Shown piece after piece: positions 1-9,649 of a stretch of DNA of 64,000 nucleotides. A model generated the notes under the pieces. The model was not told the DNA's origin, did not search any database, and saw only the letters and a list, made by a program, of their open reading frames with translations. The translations under genes were made by a program, and so were the position numbers. Position 1 is the first letter of the stretch; the number at the start of each line of letters is the position of its first letter. Source of the stretch: Candidatus Methylospira mobilis (GTDB taxonomy: Bacteria > Pseudomonadota > Gammaproteobacteria > Methylococcales > Methylococcaceae); contig NZ_CP044205.1 in assembly GCF_009498235.1 (NCBI RefSeq), positions 4,403,389-4,467,388 of the forward strand. Reading direction: 5' to 3'.

Positions 1-1969
1 CTAGACGGGCACTTTCCACGCGGATAATGGGATCAACTTGGTTCGTCGCCGTCAGGGAAATAACCAGCCGCCAAAAGTTCATTGGGGCTGTATTTCGGAA
101 TTGCTCGTCTAGCCAGTAGCCGAGCGATGGCGCGAGAAGCAATCCGGCACCGCTGGCCCGAGAGCAGCGATCAAGCGCGGATTGTTCGTCACGCAATAAT
201 GCGAACCGCGCAATTGCAAAGTCATACAAAACATGATGACGGAAGGCGAGACGGCAGGTGCTTTCCTTAACTAGGAGACCACGCCCTATCAACTCTTCTT
301 CAGCGATGTCAGCAGTGGCGGAATCCAACAAGGTAATGTCCAGGGTGGTCGCTCGCTGGTCTAACATCGCACTTGCAATTTTAGAGAGAGCAATTTCGGC
401 TCCAAGTCCCATGTCGTCCATGCGCACTGTCCAATAACGCTCAAGCAGTTGTCCTCGCGTGGTAATAGACGCTAATTCAGATACTTGTACGCCGTTGGTC
501 AACAAACCGGAAAGAAGGCCTAGGTTGAATGGGTTACGTACCAACTCCCTCAATTTTGCGTCGCCATTACTCAATGAAAGTGCCACCGAGGGTGCTTTTA
601 CGCCGAGTTGCTCGATCTCAGTATCAGAAAGAATTGGGACATGAATATGCCTCACTGTCCCGAAAGTTTTTTCGGCAAATTGCTGTTCAGGAGGCGGGCC
701 GCTCAGTAAATTTCGTAATTCGCGCCCCATGCGTAAGTCGAAACTGCGGACCGATGCGATCACATGCCACCCATCCAGCTCGGAAACCTCTTCGATCAGC
801 TTGCGGTAAACAGCATCGGCAAGGCCACCTCGGACAGCATCAAGTGCATCGAGGAAGAGAAAGGCCGGGCGGTTACCGTCAAAGGCACAAAGGAGTTCAT
901 TGATCCGATGTTCCAAGCCGATTTCGCGCCGGAGCACATCCAGAGAAGTAGCCGTTGTATCGACAGACAGAAAGACAACCGGGGCGTGTGCTGCCAATGC
1001 TTCGGCGGCGGAGTGTAAAACGGCGGATTTTCCTGAACCTGGTTCGCCGGTAATTAGGAATGAACCTTTAGCCGCAGCTGCTAACACCGCATCGGTCACG
1101 AGACGGTTGATCGATATGTCGCCTTCTGGGGTGCGCAATGTCCGAAAGCGCCCGACTCGTTGAAACTCGGTCGCGGAATAGGATTTTAGCTTCTCTATAT
1201 CTGCACGAAAGCTGGGGGCAACCGCTAATCGCACACCGCCTTTAAGCACAACGTATTCCCTTAAGCTGCGTACGTTTGCGCCAGTTCCCTTAGAGCTCGC
1301 GTCTACAGCCCAATCCTTCAGCACATTCCAAAGAGCGGTTTCATCCCCCAGAACAGCAACTACGTGCGAGAGAATTTCCACGACACGCCTTTCGTCTCCA
1401 GTCCCAAGATTAACTACACGGCAGAGGCGCAGTATGGCAGTCAAGTCTTGAGATGAAATCGAGTTTTTGGTTTCTTCAGTCCAGGCCGAGCTAATCTGAT
1501 TGGAAAATACTTTTAATGCTTTATCTAGGCGTTGTGGTAGTGCTGTTGCCGCGTTTGTCGCATTTCTTTCTAGCGCCTCACGTAAATGATCGCGGATCGG
1601 TCCCAGTGTGTTCTCCCCTACCGCCAATACTAGCCGATCTTGAGCAGAATGGAAGAACCGTTTGGTTGATTGTGAACCCGCTTTTTCACGGTATTGCCGG
1701 ACGAACTGTTGGGCTACGGAGGCCAATTCGCTATCAGATTTGTCAGAAAGCGAGATGGTATTTTTGGCCTGCACATAGATTTCCCCAATGTCGGTTTCGA
1801 CGAGAACGTCATCCACTGGAGCTGTGGTTTCAAAAAGAATCCGAGTGGGTGCACCAGGCAAATCTTGGGCAAGCGACAAAAGCGGTCGTTCTGCGAGCAT
1901 CAACGCTGCGACATACGCTCCTACCCGTGCTTGAAATACTACCCCACCTGCTGTGCCACGACCGCTCAT
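1..1969 (-). CDS. Large PD-(D/E)XK-like nuclease + P-loop NTPase, 3' end cut by window edge
   Basis: One reading frame stays open on the minus strand from the ATG at 1969 to base 1 (656 codons) and continues outside the window. An in-frame TAG three codons upstream fixes the ATG. Near the N-terminus V52-D-D and E63-I-Y-V-Q-A-K69 form the D...QxK signature of Mrr-type PD-(D/E)XK nucleases. A Walker A motif GEPGSGKS lies at 308-315 and a Walker B-like stretch AFLFLDALD at 369-377, followed by a helical region. This layout (nuclease fused to a STAND/AAA-like ATPase and a long C-terminal sensor) matches antiviral NTPase effectors. That role is inference; the C-terminus is not visible and the exact family was not tested. 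The gene sits in a mobile island, and an IS21 element begins 190 bp upstream. Confidence 0.75.
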   Translation of the reverse strand, partial: MSGRGTAGGVVFQARVGAYVAALMLAERPLLSLAQDLPGAPTRILFETTAPVDDVLVETDIGEIYVQAKNTISLSDKSDSELASVAQQFVRQYREKAGSQSTKRFFHSAQDRLVLAVGENTLGPIRDHLREALERNATNAATALPQRLDKALKVFSNQISSAWTEETKNSISSQDLTAILRLCRVVNLGTGDERRVVEILSHVVAVLGDETALWNVLKDWAVDASSKGTGANVRSLREYVVLKGGVRLAVAPSFRADIEKLKSYSATEFQRVGRFRTLRTPEGDISINRLVTDAVLAAAAKGSFLITGEPGSGKSAVLHSAAEALAAHAPVVFLSVDTTATSLDVLRREIGLEHRINELLCAFDGNRPAFLFLDALDAVRGGLADAVYRKLIEEVSELDGWHVIASVRSFDLRMGRELRNLLSGPPPEQQFAEKTFGTVRHIHVPILSDTEIEQLGVKAPSVALSLSNGDAKLRELVRNPFNLGLLSGLLTNGVQVSELASITTRGQLLERYWTVRMDDMGLGAEIALSKIASAMLDQRATTLDITLLDSATADIAEEELIGRGLLVKESTCRLAFRHHVLYDFAIARFALLRDEQSALDRCSRASGAGLLLAPSLGYWLDEQFRNTAPMNFWRLVISLTATNQVDPIIRVESARL

Positions 1970-1995
1970 ATTTTTCTACGTACTGATAGGCTTAA

Positions 1996-2112
1996 TTAAC
2001 CAAACGACTTTTTGTAAGGCTCATCGTAAGTAATACGGGCTCCCTTATCAGCCAGCATGCCGTAGCGCACGCATGCTTCAATTGTAGCTTTTACTGTTTC
2101 GATAATGTCCAT
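1996..2112 (-). CDS. Small ORF (38 aa) just upstream of the nuclease-NTPase; possible 3' remnant
   Basis: This short minus-strand frame (MDIIETVKATIEACVRYGM... ending KKSFG) stops 26 bp before the nuclease-NTPase start. The ATG at 2112 lacks a convincing ribosome binding site. The same frame stays open upstream to the IS21 border at 2159 and, when the IS is removed and the target duplication collapsed, continues into the DNA on the far side. It may therefore be the end of a gene split by the IS, or a small co-transcribed partner. No family is recognised. Confidence 0.35.
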   Translation of the reverse strand: MDIIETVKATIEACVRYGMLADKGARITYDEPYKKSFG

Positions 2113-2246
2113 AGCCCGACACATTGGGCTGGTGGGCACATACCTCCGATATGAGGAATGTCACTGCCGGATGTAAATTGATACAGCGTGCCGATTGAAA
2201 ACTGATACACCGAATTGAGAAGATCGGCTGCATTTGGAACGCAGCC

Positions 2247-4120
<1,874 letters not shown>

Positions 4121-4224
4121 TGAATTAGGGGAGGTGTATCAGATTTAAATCGGCATTTCTTCAAAAACTGTATCAATTTTAAATCGGCATTGACAAGGAA
4201 GCCCCACCATACGGCTGAACCAGC

Positions 4225-4593
4225 TTATGCCGCCCTTGAACTACCCAAGGTAACGCGAATATCCACGCTGTCCCAAGGCACATACACCCGGCTGTCGTCA
4301 TCTTTTGCAATTATTTCGCGTTCGATCATGGCCTGCACATCACGATGCACGTTGCTGTAGTTGCGCCTCAGTCGTTTAGCCAGAGCATAAATCGACTGCG
4401 CACCGGTAGCCGCCAGTACATCAAGCATACGGCAACGTTCTGCGGTAAATTCCGAGAAAAGCTGTCCTGCATCTTCGAACCCCAAGTGGTAGTCGGATTC
4501 CGTCGCAGGCGCGCCCGCATCGGCGCGCTTCGCTATTTCCAATGCGCGCGCCCGGTAATCGCCGGGTCGGCTTACTTCAATGATTGCTTTCAT
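4225..4593 (-). CDS. TumA/HVO_A0114-type helix-turn-helix antitoxin-regulator
   Basis: A 122-residue protein with a winged-helix region (SIYALAKRLRRNYSNVHRDV, about residues 67-86) of the kind found in HVO_A0114-family putative DNA-binding proteins. It overlaps the preceding toxin-like gene by 4 bp (ATGA at 4590-4593), so the toxin gene comes first and the regulator second, the order reported for TumE-TumA modules. It probably neutralises the partner and represses the operon through the palindromes upstream of the toxin gene. The family assignment is from memory of the pattern, not a search. Confidence 0.7.
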   Translation of the reverse strand: MKAIIEVSRPGDYRARALEIAKRADAGAPATESDYHLGFEDAGQLFSEFTAERCRMLDVLAATGAQSIYALAKRLRRNYSNVHRDVQAMIEREIIAKDDDSRVYVPWDSVDIRVTLGSSRAA

Positions 4594-4868
4594 GTCAGCC
4601 TCTCAATATCGTTCCAAAAATCTTCAAGCAACGCCGCCAGACCGGTAAAAATATAGACTTCTTCCCGCCCATCCATGTGGCGGTGATCGCCCTTGCCGCG
4701 CTCGTTATCGTAACGCACCAAGCATTCATTACCCCGTCCGCAATACAACCGGTACTTGAAAAGATGCCCACTGCCCGGAACCGGCTCAGAGAGTTGCCAA
4801 ACGGCCTGCTCAATTATCAGGCCATCGGCGCGCACTTCTTTAAGTCTGATTATGTTGACTGCCTTCAT
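4590..4868 (-). CDS. TumE-family (DUF6516-like) toxin
   Basis: A 92-residue protein when started at the ATG at 4868 (MKAVNIIRLKEVRADG). A longer frame to 5009 exists but its first 47 residues look like translated promoter DNA. Features are YRLYCG, then YDNERGKGDHRH and a C-terminal EDFWNDIERLT, typical of the TumE toxin family, where the KGDHRH stretch is conserved. It is coupled to the downstream antitoxin gene by an ATGA overlap. The toxic activity is inferred from family context. No clear Shine-Dalgarno is visible, and the start lies within 20 bp of the operator-like repeats. Confidence 0.68.
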   Translation of the reverse strand: MKAVNIIRLKEVRADGLIIEQAVWQLSEPVPGSGHLFKYRLYCGRGNECLVRYDNERGKGDHRHMDGREEVYIFTGLAALLEDFWNDIERLT

Positions 4869-4874
4869 ATATTG

Positions 4875-4894
4875 CATTGTAAGCAATGTATTGC
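4875..4894. promoter_or_regulatory. Overlapping palindromes, probable operator of the tumE-tumA pair
   Basis: Two overlapping perfect dyads, CATTG-TAAG-CAATG (4875-4888) and GCAAT-GT-ATTGC (4883-4894), lie directly upstream of the toxin ATG at 4868. Autoregulation by the toxin-antitoxin complex is the usual arrangement and these are the obvious candidate sites. No well-matched -10/-35 pair was identified. Confidence 0.45.
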
Positions 4895-4942
4895 ATAACA
4901 ACAATATGACAGCAGTGATCAGATATGGGGTAACAAGGCAAA

Positions 4943-5343
4943 TGTCCCCACTACTATTTTTTTGGAGCCAAAAACAGGCGTGTTTTTTACGCCTTAAAAC
5001 TGGCTGCATCCCACGGCTGGCATGGCTTACAGCGAAAATACAGAAAAAAAGGTATCAGGGGTATAGGTAATTTGGGGGGAAGTGGGGACATGGGCCTAAA
5101 TTTCCTCTGTAAGCCGCATCGTTGCTGGGTTTCGTGTGTCCCCACCACGCAAAAATAAGTGGGGATTTGTCCCCACTGGCTTTTGGCTGTCCATCAGCCG
5201 ATGAACATCAGAAAAAGCCGCGCTGGTTTTTTCTTCGATGTCCCCACCAAGTGGGGATTTGTCCCCACTCGTTTTTTCAAAGTGGGGACACTAAAACCTT
5301 TATAGAATAGCTATTTATGATAAATGTCCCCACATCCCCACTA
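4943..5343. repeat. Cluster of about ten GTCCCCAC repeats in both orientations (iteron-like)
   Basis: Copies of TGTCCCCAC or its complement GTGGGGACA (allowing GTGGGGAT) start at about 4943, 5081, 5137, 5158, 5168, 5239, 5250, 5260, 5281 and 5325, with a partial copy near 5335. Two pairs (5157-5177 and 5249-5269) form the same head-to-head palindrome with a TTT-containing centre. The array lies between the 3' end of the DUF927 primase-helicase gene and the toxin-antitoxin operon. In phage P4 the replication-essential crr element lies next to the alpha primase gene, so a replication or copy-control role is plausible but unproven. No gene is seen in 4900-5440. Confidence 0.75.
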
Positions 5344-5440
5344 AATTCATACATCCCCCACCTTTGACTTTTGCTAAATTTCGCGCAAAGTCGCGTCCGG
5401 CAAGGGTTTCAGCGGCTTCGTGTGCCTGATAAGACGCTTA

Positions 5441-7450
5441 TTAATCGGCTTGGTCGATCAGCGCGGACAAGCGCAAGGCATAGCGGCGCTTTTTGCTGCC
5501 GGTGGCGCGCTTTTGCACGTTGTAGCGTATCTTCCCGTTTCTCTCTTTTTCGGTTCTGGTCAATAATCCGCGCTCATAGCAGCGGATAAACAGCGTGTTT
5601 TGCCCCAGCGCGAAAATGCCGCCTTGATCGCTGGCGTACTTGACCACCACGGCGTGCGAAGCGTCTCCGTCCAGGTATAGAGTGTCTTCCTTCTGTTCCA
5701 TCCAGCCAATGCCCGGCCCTTGTGGCTCGTAATTACCAAGCGCGTCCTGAGTCCATCCAAACAGGCGCACGCATGACATGTTGCCGCGCGGTACGCCTTG
5801 CAGGCCGCCTTCCAGATCGATGACATGACACCGCCCGGAAGCCAGCGCCGAAGACAGCAGCGATAGGAAGCGGGTCACTTCGTCCTGGCTGGCTTGATGT
5901 TCGTCCTGTTCTTCCATCAAGCGGCGTAACGCGTCGACGGCTTCGCTCAGGAATTGCCCGGCTTCTTCTTGGGTGATTGTCCCGCTGTGCCGGGCAAAGT
6001 CCGTCAACAGCGCCAGACCGGCTTTCAGGCTGGCGAAGTCGGACGGCGTGCGGGTGTGGCCTTTCATGCCGGCGTGTATGGCCTTATCTCGATATTCGCG
6101 GATGGTCGCCGGCAAGGATTGCTTGAGGGCGTTTATTTGCGGCGCCAGCCATTGCAGATAACCGGACATGGCGGCGGCGAAGGTTCCGGCCCGCGCGTGG
6201 TTCTGTAGCGCGGTCAGGCAGGTGCTTTCGATGTCGCCTTTCCGGTTATCGGTCACGTCGCGGCTGATGCTGGCGATGGTGATGCGTGCGCGGCAGGATT
6301 GACCGCGCGGGATGTCTTCGCCGGTCATCAGCACCAGCCCGCGCGGGTGATACGCGGCGCGCTGTTTGATGTCGGATTGCAGTCTGCCGCGTCCGGACTG
6401 ATTGCCCGCGCCCCGGATGATTCTGTCGGCCAGGGCGTGTATTTTATCGATGTCGCCCTTGCCGCCTACCGGGTTGAAGTCGTCAACCACGAAAAGCGCA
6501 TCCTTGGCGGCGTGGGCTTTGACTTCGAGTGCCCCGGCTGAATCCACCCAGCCGGCTGGAAAGTGTCTTGAGTCGAAGCCCTGACCGAAATGCGCCAGCG
6601 CCATGGCGGCGGCCTCGCTCTTTTTGGCGCCGGTATAGCCGAACAGCAGGGCGCTATGGTCGATCAGCGCGGCGGTGGCCGTTGGCGCGCGGTAGATGCA
6701 CGCCAGCAGCAGCGCGCCGATTTCCGGCTTGCGCGGTGCGATGCTGAATAGCGATAGGCTGGCCCTGACCGCCGCTTTCAGGTCTTCCCCCTGCGGCGGA
6801 TCGGGTAGCCGGTAGTGCTGCATGTTGCCGGCGCCGGGATTGACTTCAACGTCCGTGCGGTTACCGTCTGCGCAGATCGCGCCGCCGGTATGCAGGTAGC
6901 ACCATTGGCCGTTGATTTCTCGCCAGCCGGTGTGGCCGTAGACCGTGCGCCGTGGATAGTCGCCGGACAGCGCTTGTATGGCGGCGCGCAAGTGATCCTT
7001 GGACGCATTACCGGCCTTGATGCTGGCCTTGGTGCCCCATTGCGAGTTTACCCAGGCCATGCCGGCGAAACTGCCGGCGCCGACTTCGATACGCGGTAAT
7101 GTTTGGCCGTTGGATAGCCTACCCTCTATCGCGCTGATCAGCGTTTTTTCTTCGCCGTTGTCGTGGATCACTTCTTCGATGATGCGCGCCGAGAAGTTGC
7201 ATAGCGGAAACGAGCTTTTCTCGCCGATCTTGCAGATCACGCCGTTTTCCTCGATGTACAGGGCGTGCTTTTCGGCCTTGGGTTTCGGCTTTTTCGGCGG
7301 CTTGGCCTTGCGTATGGCGCGGCTTATGTCGTTTTCCGGCAAGCCGTCCGCATCGATTTCGCCGTTATTGGCGGAAAGCGGCGCGTCGGGCGTATCCGTC
7401 GATGCGGGATGTTCGGCGCTCCTGAAATATTCACCGTCATGCGCGCCCAT
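5441..7450 (-). CDS. DUF927-domain protein, P4-alpha-like helicase component
   Basis: A 669-residue protein when started at the ATG at 7450 (MGAHDGEYF), which has a GAGGG ribosome binding site; an upstream in-frame extension reads only low-complexity Arg/Pro/Ser. The central DUF927 domain has a P-loop-like GYTGAKKS near 268-275 and a downstream acidic stretch LFVVDDFNPVG. DUF927 proteins are linked to primase/helicase functions of satellite phages and islands. A basic C-terminus may bind DNA. It overlaps the upstream PriCT-2/TOPRIM gene by 14 bp, so the two probably form one replication unit equivalent to the fused P4 alpha protein. The P-loop is not canonical, so ATPase activity is uncertain. 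Confidence 0.82.
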   Translation of the reverse strand: MGAHDGEYFRSAEHPASTDTPDAPLSANNGEIDADGLPENDISRAIRKAKPPKKPKPKAEKHALYIEENGVICKIGEKSSFPLCNFSARIIEEVIHDNGEEKTLISAIEGRLSNGQTLPRIEVGAGSFAGMAWVNSQWGTKASIKAGNASKDHLRAAIQALSGDYPRRTVYGHTGWREINGQWCYLHTGGAICADGNRTDVEVNPGAGNMQHYRLPDPPQGEDLKAAVRASLSLFSIAPRKPEIGALLLACIYRAPTATAALIDHSALLFGYTGAKKSEAAAMALAHFGQGFDSRHFPAGWVDSAGALEVKAHAAKDALFVVDDFNPVGGKGDIDKIHALADRIIRGAGNQSGRGRLQSDIKQRAAYHPRGLVLMTGEDIPRGQSCRARITIASISRDVTDNRKGDIESTCLTALQNHARAGTFAAAMSGYLQWLAPQINALKQSLPATIREYRDKAIHAGMKGHTRTPSDFASLKAGLALLTDFARHSGTITQEEAGQFLSEAVDALRRLMEEQDEHQASQDEVTRFLSLLSSALASGRCHVIDLEGGLQGVPRGNMSCVRLFGWTQDALGNYEPQGPGIGWMEQKEDTLYLDGDASHAVVVKYASDQGGIFALGQNTLFIRCYERGLLTRTEKERNGKIRYNVQKRATGSKKRRYALRLSALIDQAD

Positions 7451-8327
7451 GGTCAGCCCTCGCCATATCGTTGAAGTCGTGACCGGGTAAATCCGGCAGG
7501 GCAATGGCCGCGCCGATTCTGGCGGCGGTGCGCGTGGCGTATTTGATGCCGTCGGCGTCGTGATCGGCACAGAGTACGAGGCGGGCGCCGGGAAACTGCG
7601 CGCGGATCGCCTCGCCGACATGGATCAGGTTTCCGGCGTCAAAGGCGATGTAGCAGCGCAGACCGGTAGCCTCGTGGATGCTGGCGGCGGTGGCGTAGCC
7701 TTCAGCCATGCACAAGGTGTCTGTCACGGTTTCACCAATCCACCAGTAGCAGCCGGACTTGCGTCCGCCGGCTAAATAGCGCTTCTTGCCGTCTTCCTTG
7801 ATGAATTGCAGGTTGATCAGCCGCCCCGGCCCATCGTACAGCGGCACCAGCAACGCGCCACGAAACAGCCGCACGCCGTGCGGTTTGATAAGCTTGGCGG
7901 TCAGGTACGGGTGTTGCTTGACTGCCGGTGCCTGTCGCCAGAGAGTGAACGCTTTCTGTGCCGCATGGCGTTGTCGTTCCAGTAGCGCGCGGCGTTCGGC
8001 TTCCGGGTCTGTTTTGGGTGTTGGCGGCGGTAATGTCGGCACGGCTTCGCCGTTTGGCTCCCAGCCCGCCTGCAGTGCCATGTGAAACAGCGTTCCGGCC
8101 TGAACCTTGCCGTCCGTGCGGAAGCTGCGCCACGCGGCGCGCGCGTCGTCCTGCCGGTAACTGTCGGCGCCCTGGCTCCAGCTGTCCCAAATATCGAAAC
8201 CCGCGTCACCGAGCGCGGCCTTGATGGACATGCCGATACGCACCCAGGTAGATCGGTCGCAGTCGGGTGACAGCCAGCCAAGGGCGGCGGCCATGGTGGT
8301 AATCGGGTCTTGTGTGCGGGCGCTCAT
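7437..8327 (-). CDS. PriCT-2 / TOPRIM primase-like protein
   Basis: A 296-residue protein. Residues about 25-75 (STWVRIGMSIKAALG...DIWDSWS) match the PriCT-2 domain found C-terminal to primases. A TOPRIM domain follows, with the catalytic Glu in MAEGYATAAS (E209) and the DxD motif in CADHDADG (D255, D257, D259). It should synthesise primers or act with the DUF927 partner in replicating the island. A GGAGAGG ribosome binding site precedes the start, which overlaps the stop of the gene before it by 4 bp. Confidence 0.85.
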   Translation of the reverse strand: MSARTQDPITTMAAALGWLSPDCDRSTWVRIGMSIKAALGDAGFDIWDSWSQGADSYRQDDARAAWRSFRTDGKVQAGTLFHMALQAGWEPNGEAVPTLPPPTPKTDPEAERRALLERQRHAAQKAFTLWRQAPAVKQHPYLTAKLIKPHGVRLFRGALLVPLYDGPGRLINLQFIKEDGKKRYLAGGRKSGCYWWIGETVTDTLCMAEGYATAASIHEATGLRCYIAFDAGNLIHVGEAIRAQFPGARLVLCADHDADGIKYATRTAARIGAAIALPDLPGHDFNDMARADHGRA

Positions 8328-8737
8328 GATTCCACCTCTCCGCCGAAGTCGCGCTGAATCTCATGACGCACATCGCCAAGACCTTCATCAACTCGTAGCG
8401 CCACATCAGACAGGCCGGTTATCAGCCAGCCGATGGTAGACACGTCAGCAGAGTCGAGATTATCAGAAGCCCAGCCTACCGCTTTGCCGACAGCAGATAA
8501 GCTCATCAAGATGCTTGATACCGCCTCAGCGCCGCAATACTCCAGACGTTCCAAGCCTTCGCGGTCGGTGGCTGTGTAAGCCTTTCCGGTAGCCGGGTCA
8601 TAGCGCCGCGTGTTGAGCAAAGCGCCAATGTCCAGAAGCGAACCAATGCCGGTGGACTGGTTGAATCGAAGCGGTTCGCCATAGGCAAAGGCGATGCCGT
8701 CCTTTGAAGTGAGTTTGTCGAAGGTATCGCGACTCAT
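8324..8737 (-). CDS. Conserved island protein of unknown function (137 aa)
   Basis: An acidic, soluble 137-residue protein with no motif that I recognise. It lies in a tightly overlapping operon: ATGA overlaps join it to the DUF3077-like gene upstream and the primase gene downstream, and a GGGGGTG ribosome binding site precedes the ATG. Its position within the replication operon suggests an accessory or regulatory role. That is context only. Confidence 0.7.
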   Translation of the reverse strand: MSRDTFDKLTSKDGIAFAYGEPLRFNQSTGIGSLLDIGALLNTRRYDPATGKAYTATDREGLERLEYCGAEAVSSILMSLSAVGKAVGWASDNLDSADVSTIGWLITGLSDVALRVDEGLGDVRHEIQRDFGGEVES

Positions 8738-8991
8738 GACTGCACCCCCATGACAGACTCCAGCAAGCCTGTAGACATTTCAAGCAGGCATTGCAGCGCA
8801 TGGGCTTTGCCTTGCTCTTCGGGGTCTGTAGGGTTGGAATAGCGCACCGTATTAAGCGCCGTATCAAGCAAGCACGCCAACTGGTTCATGGCATCCTCTA
8901 CAGGTATGCCGGGTTGAACGGCAAACAGTTTTGCGCCGTCTGCGTTGCAGGAAAAGAACGGGGTTGCTTCGGTGGTGTTTGGCTTAGCCAT
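8734..8991 (-). CDS. DUF3077-type small protein (85 aa)
   Basis: The start at 8991 (MAKPNTTEATPFF) has a strong GGAGGG site seven bases upstream, so I prefer it to the ATG at 9027. The segment FFSCNADGAKLFAVQPG then EDAMNQLACLLD resembles DUF3077 proteins, which are common in proteobacterial genomic islands and have no assigned function. It is translationally coupled at both ends to its neighbours. Confidence 0.72.
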   Translation of the reverse strand: MAKPNTTEATPFFSCNADGAKLFAVQPGIPVEDAMNQLACLLDTALNTVRYSNPTDPEEQGKAHALQCLLEMSTGLLESVMGVQS

Positions 8992-9268
8992 GGCTGCGCC
9001 CTCCCTGATCGGCGGCTTCAGCGGCACTACCCCACACGGAAACTATCAGTTCGCGCGCATGGGTCAGGCGGTCGTAAGCACCGGCTAGATCGGCATGGAT
9101 CGCAGACAAGCGCATGTCTCTCGCGTAGTCGTGCGCCAGATCGGAAGCCAGCGTCATTACAGACGAAGTATTCTGAACCAGCAGCAAAACGCGTCCACGT
9201 AGTTCGTCGGCTTCGGTAAAGGAAATAACGGATTTTGGGCGGATTTCGCCCGTGTTGGGGGTGTTCAT
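8984..9268 (-). CDS. Small helical protein of unknown function (94 aa)
   Basis: First clear gene of the leftward primase operon, with a TAGGAG ribosome binding site. Composition and pattern suggest an alpha-helical protein (ELRGRVLLLVQNTSSVMTLA...HARELIVSVWG). No family is recognised. It overlaps the DUF3077-like gene by 8 bp. Similar small helical proteins accompany DUF3077 genes in other islands, from general knowledge. Confidence 0.65.
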   Translation of the reverse strand: MNTPNTGEIRPKSVISFTEADELRGRVLLLVQNTSSVMTLASDLAHDYARDMRLSAIHADLAGAYDRLTHARELIVSVWGSAAEAADQGGRSHG

Positions 9269-9278
9269 GGCATGGCTC

Positions 9279-9461
9279 CTATACAGATTTCGGAGCCACC
9301 AGACCGCTTGTCACGGCGGTAATGGTGGCGGCTAATGCAGGGGTGACAATACCGGCGTATAGGAACCGGCCACGCTTGCGCGTGCCCTGCACCAGCCGCC
9401 ATAGAGATATACAGCAGGCACAAAAAAAGCGCCCACTGTTGGCGCTGTTGCGCCTATACAT
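9279..9461 (-). CDS. Possible 60-aa leader ORF upstream of the primase operon
   Basis: An open frame with a Cys-rich N-terminus and RKRGRFLYAGIVTPALAAT, ending 10 bp before the operon start. Short Arg/Cys-rich frames of this type precede DUF3077 genes in other genomic islands, so it may be real, but there is no convincing ribosome binding site. It is kept at low confidence. Confidence 0.3.
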   Translation of the reverse strand: MYRRNSANSGRFFCACCISLWRLVQGTRKRGRFLYAGIVTPALAATITAVTSGLVAPKSV

Positions 9462-9649
9462 AAACGGGTTGTCACGCCCGGTCTGGATGCGTCCAGACTG
9501 CGGATAAAGTTTGCGCTGAAGGTTGGGGCGCTGTCAAGCCTGTGAAAGTTGACAGGGTTACGACGGCAAGCAAAATCAGGTATTATCTAAACAGCGTTTT
9601 TTGATGAAAAACACCTTTGTACTAGGCTCCATTGCGTAGGAGAACTGGA

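Noticed and set aside
82..2000. Several plus-strand ORFs of 60-156 residues in the first 2 kb
   Set aside because: They lie antisense to the long open minus-strand frame that carries clear nuclease and NTPase motifs, and none shows a domain or ribosome binding site.
4943..5343. CRISPR array
   Set aside because: The GTCCCCAC copies are short, in both orientations and irregularly spaced, with no equal-length spacers and no cas gene nearby.
9549..9586. Promoter TTGACA/TATTAT before the GHKL gene
   Set aside because: The two hexamers are separated by 26 bp, too far for a sigma-70 promoter.
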